The notes under the pieces are model-generated. The model was not told where the DNA came from, ran no database searches, and saw only the letters and a program-made list of their open reading frames with translations. Shown here one piece after another: positions 6,891-10,161 of a DNA stretch of 10,161 nucleotides. Source of the stretch: Campylobacteraceae bacterium (GTDB taxonomy: Bacteria > Campylobacterota > Campylobacteria > Campylobacterales > Sulfurospirillaceae); contig JALUMZ010000149.1 in the NCBI GenBank assembly GCA_027055635.1, forward strand, positions 1-10,161. The letters run 5' to 3'. A program made the position numbers and the translations under genes. Position 1 is the first letter of the stretch, and each line of letters opens with the position of its first letter.

Positions 6891-8846
6891 ATGGCACTGA
6901 ATAATAACAGAAAAGATACAAATAAAAAGGGTGATAATAATTTTTTTAATCAAAACCCCTTGATAGTTTTTGCAATTTTTTCGATAGTAATAATTGTAAT
7001 ATTTAAAAATTTCATAACACCAGATGATGGTATGATGAGTAGTTCTGTGGAAAATTCACAAAATAGTATCACTAGAAATATAAACTATTTTCAATTTAAA
7101 GAGATGGTAAAAGAGGGTAAGCTATCCTATGTGGCAATAGGTCAAACAACTATAAGAGCTTATGTACAAAATGGCGCTACAAAAGATATATATATCATTA
7201 AAAAGGTGGCAGGTGATAATAATCTCATATCTCAATTAGAGTCAAAAAAGATACCTTATGGCGGATATAATGAGACCAATATATTTACTGAGATTCTCTT
7301 CTCTTGGGTACTTCCTATATTTATATTCTTTGGAATTTGGATGCTTTTGGCAAACAGAATGCAAAAAAATATGGGTGGCGGAATTTTAGGTATGGGCAGT
7401 AGTAAAAAGCTCGTAAACTCAGAAAAACCAAAAGTAAAATTTGATGATGTTGCAGGTGTGCAAGAGGCAAAAGAGGAAGTTAAAGAGATAGTTGATTTTT
7501 TAAAACATCCCGATAGATATATAAATCTAGGAGCAAAGATCCCAAAAGGAGTTTTACTCGTAGGACCTCCGGGTACGGGTAAAACACTTTTGGCAAAAGC
7601 TGTTGCAGGAGAGGCTGATGTTCCATTTTTCTCAGTATCGGGCTCATCATTTATAGAGATGTTTGTTGGAGTTGGAGCAAGCAGAGTAAGAGATCTGTTT
7701 GAAAATGCAAAAAAAGAGGCTCCGGCAATTGTTTTTATAGATGAGATAGATGCTATAGGAAAAAGCCGTGCAGCAAATGGTCAAATGGGTGGAAATGATG
7801 AGAGAGAACAGACGCTAAATCAGCTCTTAGCAGAGATGGACGGTTTTAGCTCAGATAAATCCCCTGTTATCGTTTTGGCAGCTACAAACAGACCTGAAGT
7901 CTTGGATGCCGCACTTTTGAGACCGGGAAGATTTGATAGGCAAGTTCTTGTTGATAAGCCAGACTTTCAAGGCAGGATTGATATACTCAAAGTTCATATC
8001 ACAGATATAAAACTTGCAAAAGATATAGATCTTAAAGAGGTAGCTAGGCTTACTGCCGGACTTGCCGGAGCTGATCTTGCAAATATCATAAATGAAGCTG
8101 CACTTTTAGCGGGTAGAAAAAGTAAAGAGTATGTAGAGCAAAAAGATATGGTAGAAGCTGTCGAGAGAGCAATAGCCGGCTTAGAGAAGAAGAGTAGAAG
8201 AATAAATCCAAAAGAGAAGAAGATAGTTGCTTACCATGAGAGTGGACATGCACTTATAGCTGAAACTACCAAAGGGGCAAAAAGCGTCTCTAAAGTCTCC
8301 ATTATTCCAAGAGGCCTAGCAGCGCTTGGTTATACGCTAAATACTCCCGAAGAGAATAAATTTTTGATGCAAAAACACGAGCTTATCGCTGAGATTGATG
8401 TGCTTTTAGGAGGCAGGGGAGCTGAAGAGGTATTTTTAGGAGAGATCTCTACAGGAGCCGGTAATGACCTTGAGAGGGCAACTGATATCGTTAAATCCAT
8501 GGTAGGTATATATGGCATGAGTGATGTTGCAGGATTGATGGTTTTGGAAAAACAAAGAAATACATTTTTAGTCGGTGGCAGTTCAAAAGAGTATAGTGAA
8601 AAGATGGCGGAAAATCTGGATAAATATATTATTTCACTACTTAATGAAAGATATAAAATTGTCAAGGAGAGATTAGAAGAGTATAGAGAGTGCATAGAGA
8701 GGATAGTCGTGGAGTTAAGAGAGTTTGAGACTATAGATGGCGATAAACTAAGAGAGATAATATCAGCTTTTGAAAAAGAGAATGATATGCCTAGTCTGAT
8801 GCATTATGAGGACAAAGAGGATACTAAGCAGGATAAAGAGAGCTAA
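6891..8846 (+). CDS. ftsH: ATP-dependent zinc metalloprotease FtsH
   Basis: Membrane-anchored hexameric AAA+ protease that extracts and degrades damaged or regulatory membrane and cytosolic proteins. The 651 residues have the full family layout: TM1 at about 23-42, a periplasmic region (43-131) with NYFQFKEMVKEGK, TM2 at about 132-154, a Gly-rich linker, Walker A GPPGTGKT (225-232), pore loop FVG (258-260), Walker B VFIDEID (281-287), second region of homology ATNRPEVLDAALLRPGRFDR (331-350) with arginine fingers Arg344 and Arg347, zinc site HESGH (449-453) and third ligand Asp526 in GNDLERAT. The C-terminus is a charged Asp/Lys/Glu tail. AAAAAGG at 6878-6884 is 6 nt before the ATG. It lies 3 nt after prmA and 5 nt before the Psd-like gene. 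In E. coli FtsH controls lipid A synthesis through LpxC; whether it acts on the neighbouring phospholipid genes is only a guess. Confidence 0.98.
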   Translation: MALNNNRKDTNKKGDNNFFNQNPLIVFAIFSIVIIVIFKNFITPDDGMMSSSVENSQNSITRNINYFQFKEMVKEGKLSYVAIGQTTIRAYVQNGATKDIYIIKKVAGDNNLISQLESKKIPYGGYNETNIFTEILFSWVLPIFIFFGIWMLLANRMQKNMGGGILGMGSSKKLVNSEKPKVKFDDVAGVQEAKEEVKEIVDFLKHPDRYINLGAKIPKGVLLVGPPGTGKTLLAKAVAGEADVPFFSVSGSSFIEMFVGVGASRVRDLFENAKKEAPAIVFIDEIDAIGKSRAANGQMGGNDEREQTLNQLLAEMDGFSSDKSPVIVLAATNRPEVLDAALLRPGRFDRQVLVDKPDFQGRIDILKVHITDIKLAKDIDLKEVARLTAGLAGADLANIINEAALLAGRKSKEYVEQKDMVEAVERAIAGLEKKSRRINPKEKKIVAYHESGHALIAETTKGAKSVSKVSIIPRGLAALGYTLNTPEENKFLMQKHELIAEIDVLLGGRGAEEVFLGEISTGAGNDLERATDIVKSMVGIYGMSDVAGLMVLEKQRNTFLVGGSSKEYSEKMAENLDKYIISLLNERYKIVKERLEEYRECIERIVVELREFETIDGDKLREIISAFEKENDMPSLMHYEDKEDTKQDKES

Positions 8847-8851
8847 GTTTT

Positions 8852-9511
8852 ATGATAAAGACACACACTACGACAGAACTGATCGCAAAAGAGGGTTGGA
8901 AGTATGTAGGAGTCTCCTGTCTTTTTTTTCTTATATCGTTTTGTATTGGGTATTTAGAGTGGGTTTTTTTAATTGTTTTTTTGGGTACAGCTTATCTCTA
9001 TAGAAACTTTGAGAGGATTCCCGCCGAAGACGATAATCTAGCACTCTTGGCGCCGGCTGATGGAAAGATTACAGATATTTCCAAAGTGATTCTTCAAGAT
9101 AAAGCAGAATTTCTAAAAGTAGAGATTGCCAAGAGCATAGTGGATGCTTCTTTGCTTAGATCTCCTATTTTGGCAAATATATCAAGCACAAAAAGAGTGC
9201 ACGGACTTTTTTTGGATACACAAAGCTCTCTTGGAAAAAAATTGAATGAGAGGGTTATGTTAACTTTAGAATCTAGTCTTAAACCTATCATTATCATAGT
9301 AACGGCCGGATTTTTCAGCAGAAGTATAGAGCTTTTTAAGAGTGTCGGCCCGCTAAAATTTGCACAAAGATTTGGTATTTTGCTTGATGGAAATGTAGAG
9401 TTACTCTTGCCTATTGATACTAGAATAAAAGTAAGTTTGGGAGATAGTGTTAGAGCCGGAGAGAGTGTTTTAGGCTACTTCTCCTATGGTGCTAAAGATG
9501 AAAAACAGTAA
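8852..9511 (+). CDS. Phosphatidylserine decarboxylase-like membrane protein, probably catalytically inactive
   Basis: Homologue of the short (archaeal-type) phosphatidylserine decarboxylases, pyruvoyl enzymes that turn phosphatidylserine into phosphatidylethanolamine. Two hydrophobic helices (about 18-33 and 36-50) are followed by APADGKITDI (67-76), a LLRSPI segment (101-106) matching the family's NRAPV, and VELLLP...VSLGDSVRAGESVLG (182-208) matching the family's C-terminal lipoyl-like hairpin. Asp70 of PADG is kept, but by hand alignment the conserved His of the SPLxVHxNRAP motif becomes Ser100, and the GS cleavage site that makes the pyruvoyl group becomes Gly180-Asn181. Annotation pipelines would probably call this Psd; I think it is a non-processing relative. 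No other start is possible, as an in-frame stop lies at 8834-8836; the ribosome site is weak. It overlaps pssA by 14 nt, tying it to phosphatidylserine synthesis. Family membership is firm; loss of activity is inferred. Confidence 0.82.
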   Translation: MIKTHTTTELIAKEGWKYVGVSCLFFLISFCIGYLEWVFLIVFLGTAYLYRNFERIPAEDDNLALLAPADGKITDISKVILQDKAEFLKVEIAKSIVDASLLRSPILANISSTKRVHGLFLDTQSSLGKKLNERVMLTLESSLKPIIIIVTAGFFSRSIELFKSVGPLKFAQRFGILLDGNVELLLPIDTRIKVSLGDSVRAGESVLGYFSYGAKDEKQ

Positions 9512-10161
9512 TAAACCACAACTTATATATATAATTCCAAATCTTTTCACAGCTGCTAGTGCGTTTATAGGTATCATTAGCATACTTACTTCTGTTAAGG
9601 GTGATTTCCAAAAAGCAGCTATTTTTATACTTATTTCATTAGTCTTTGATGGCTTGGATGGTAGGGTTGCAAGACTTACCAAAACAACGAGTAAATTTGG
9701 TGCAGAGTTTGATTCTCTAGCCGATATTGTTGCTTTTGGTGTAGCGCCTGCTGTTCTTTTTTATTATAGTATCGGTATTCATTATGGAAAAGTAGGTTCA
9801 CTGCTGACTGCTATGTATGTTGTTTTTGGTGCTATTAGGCTTGCTAGATTTAATGTTATGATTGGAGTAAGTGAGCCATCAGTCTTTATAGGTGTGCCTA
9901 TCCCGACTGCTGCTGTTGTATTGGCGATGTGGATCATGATACATCAAAGGTATCTATTTTTTAGAGATTTTGATTTTATTATCGTTTTGGGTGTTGCTGT
10001 TTTATCTCTACTGATGGTAAGCAATATAAGATATCCTAGTTTTAAAAAGATAGATTTAGAAAAACAAAATTTTCTGAAAGTTCTTATATATCTCATTATG
10101 GTCTTTTCTTTAGTTTATATATTTCCTATTGAAAGTATATCTATAATCATAACTATATATC
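9498..10161 (+). CDS. pssA: CDP-diacylglycerol-serine O-phosphatidyltransferase PssA, 3' end outside window
   Basis: Integral membrane enzyme of the CDP-alcohol phosphatidyltransferase family that makes phosphatidylserine from CDP-diacylglycerol and serine. Translating from the ATG at 9498 gives 221 residues with no stop before the window edge; the family is about 235-250 long, so only a short tail is missing. The signature is perfect: Asp51, Asp54-Gly55, Ala58-Arg59, Gly68, Asp72 and Asp76 in DGLDGRVAR and KFGAEFDSLAD. PNLFTAASAFIG at the N-terminus, GAIRLARFN (111-119), FIGVPIPTAA (130-139) and SNIRYPSFKK (175-184) are the features of the Gram-positive/Helicobacter type II PssA rather than of PgsA. 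Multiple hydrophobic helices fill the rest. It starts 14 nt inside the Psd-like gene, in another frame, with almost no ribosome site of its own (CTAAAG), so its translation probably depends on the upstream gene. Confidence 0.93.
   Translation, partial: MKNSNKPQLIYIIPNLFTAASAFIGIISILTSVKGDFQKAAIFILISLVFDGLDGRVARLTKTTSKFGAEFDSLADIVAFGVAPAVLFYYSIGIHYGKVGSLLTAMYVVFGAIRLARFNVMIGVSEPSVFIGVPIPTAAVVLAMWIMIHQRYLFFRDFDFIIVLGVAVLSLLMVSNIRYPSFKKIDLEKQNFLKVLIYLIMVFSLVYIFPIESISIIITIY

Noticed and set aside
8806..9003. Plus-strand 65-codon frame across the ftsH/Psd-like junction
   Set aside because: It overlaps the ends of two clear genes in another frame and has no ribosome site or family features.
8852..9511. 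Frameshift as the cause of the missing Psd active-site Ser
   Set aside because: The frame stays family-like both before (RFG) and after (VELLLP, GDSVRAGESV) the site, so the change is a substitution within an intact gene and not a sequencing or frameshift artefact.
1..10161. RNA genes, CRISPR arrays, insertion sequences or large repeats
   Set aside because: Genes fill nearly the whole window with gaps of at most 45 nt, and I saw no repeat-spacer pattern, transposase or tRNA-like fold.

Overview
The window is AT-rich and tightly packed. Every gene lies on the + strand in one unbroken run. The order cheY, prmA, ftsH, a phosphatidylserine-decarboxylase-like gene, pssA matches a cluster I know from Campylobacter and Helicobacter. 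Together with the very Campylobacter-like CheY sequence, it points to a member of the Campylobacterota (Epsilonproteobacteria). I cannot fix the genus; the presence of a WbaP-type sugar transferase and of histidine biosynthesis genes fits a free-living relative (for example Sulfurimonas-like) at least as well as a host-adapted one.

Left part (1-4314), cell-surface polysaccharide module: the C-terminal part of a TolC-family outer membrane efflux protein enters from the left edge. It is followed by a membrane-bound WbaP-type undecaprenyl-phosphate sugar-1-phosphate transferase that starts glycan assembly, then a WlaX-like DnaQ-fold 3'-5' exonuclease, then a phosphomannomutase/phosphoglucomutase. 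The last three are joined with zero gap or overlap, so they are almost certainly one translational unit.

Middle (4311-5648), histidine biosynthesis: hisH (glutaminase subunit of IGP synthase) overlaps the mutase by 4 nt and is followed 12 nt later by hisA. The partner hisF is not in the window.

Right part (5694-10161), the conserved block: a stand-alone CheY with all phosphorelay residues, ribosomal protein L11 methyltransferase PrmA, the membrane AAA+ zinc protease FtsH, a short two-TM Psd-like protein, and PssA (CDP-diacylglycerol-serine O-phosphatidyltransferase), which runs off the right edge. The largest gap in the window, 45 nt before cheY, is the most plausible place for an internal promoter.

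The most notable observation is that the Psd-like protein appears to lack two of the three residues needed for self-processing and catalysis: the His aligns with Ser100 and the pyruvoyl-forming Ser with Asn181. It looks like a non-catalytic homologue kept between ftsH and pssA. A second point is the exonuclease gene fused into a glycan operon. No tRNA, rRNA, CRISPR, insertion sequence or stretch over 300 bases without a gene was seen.
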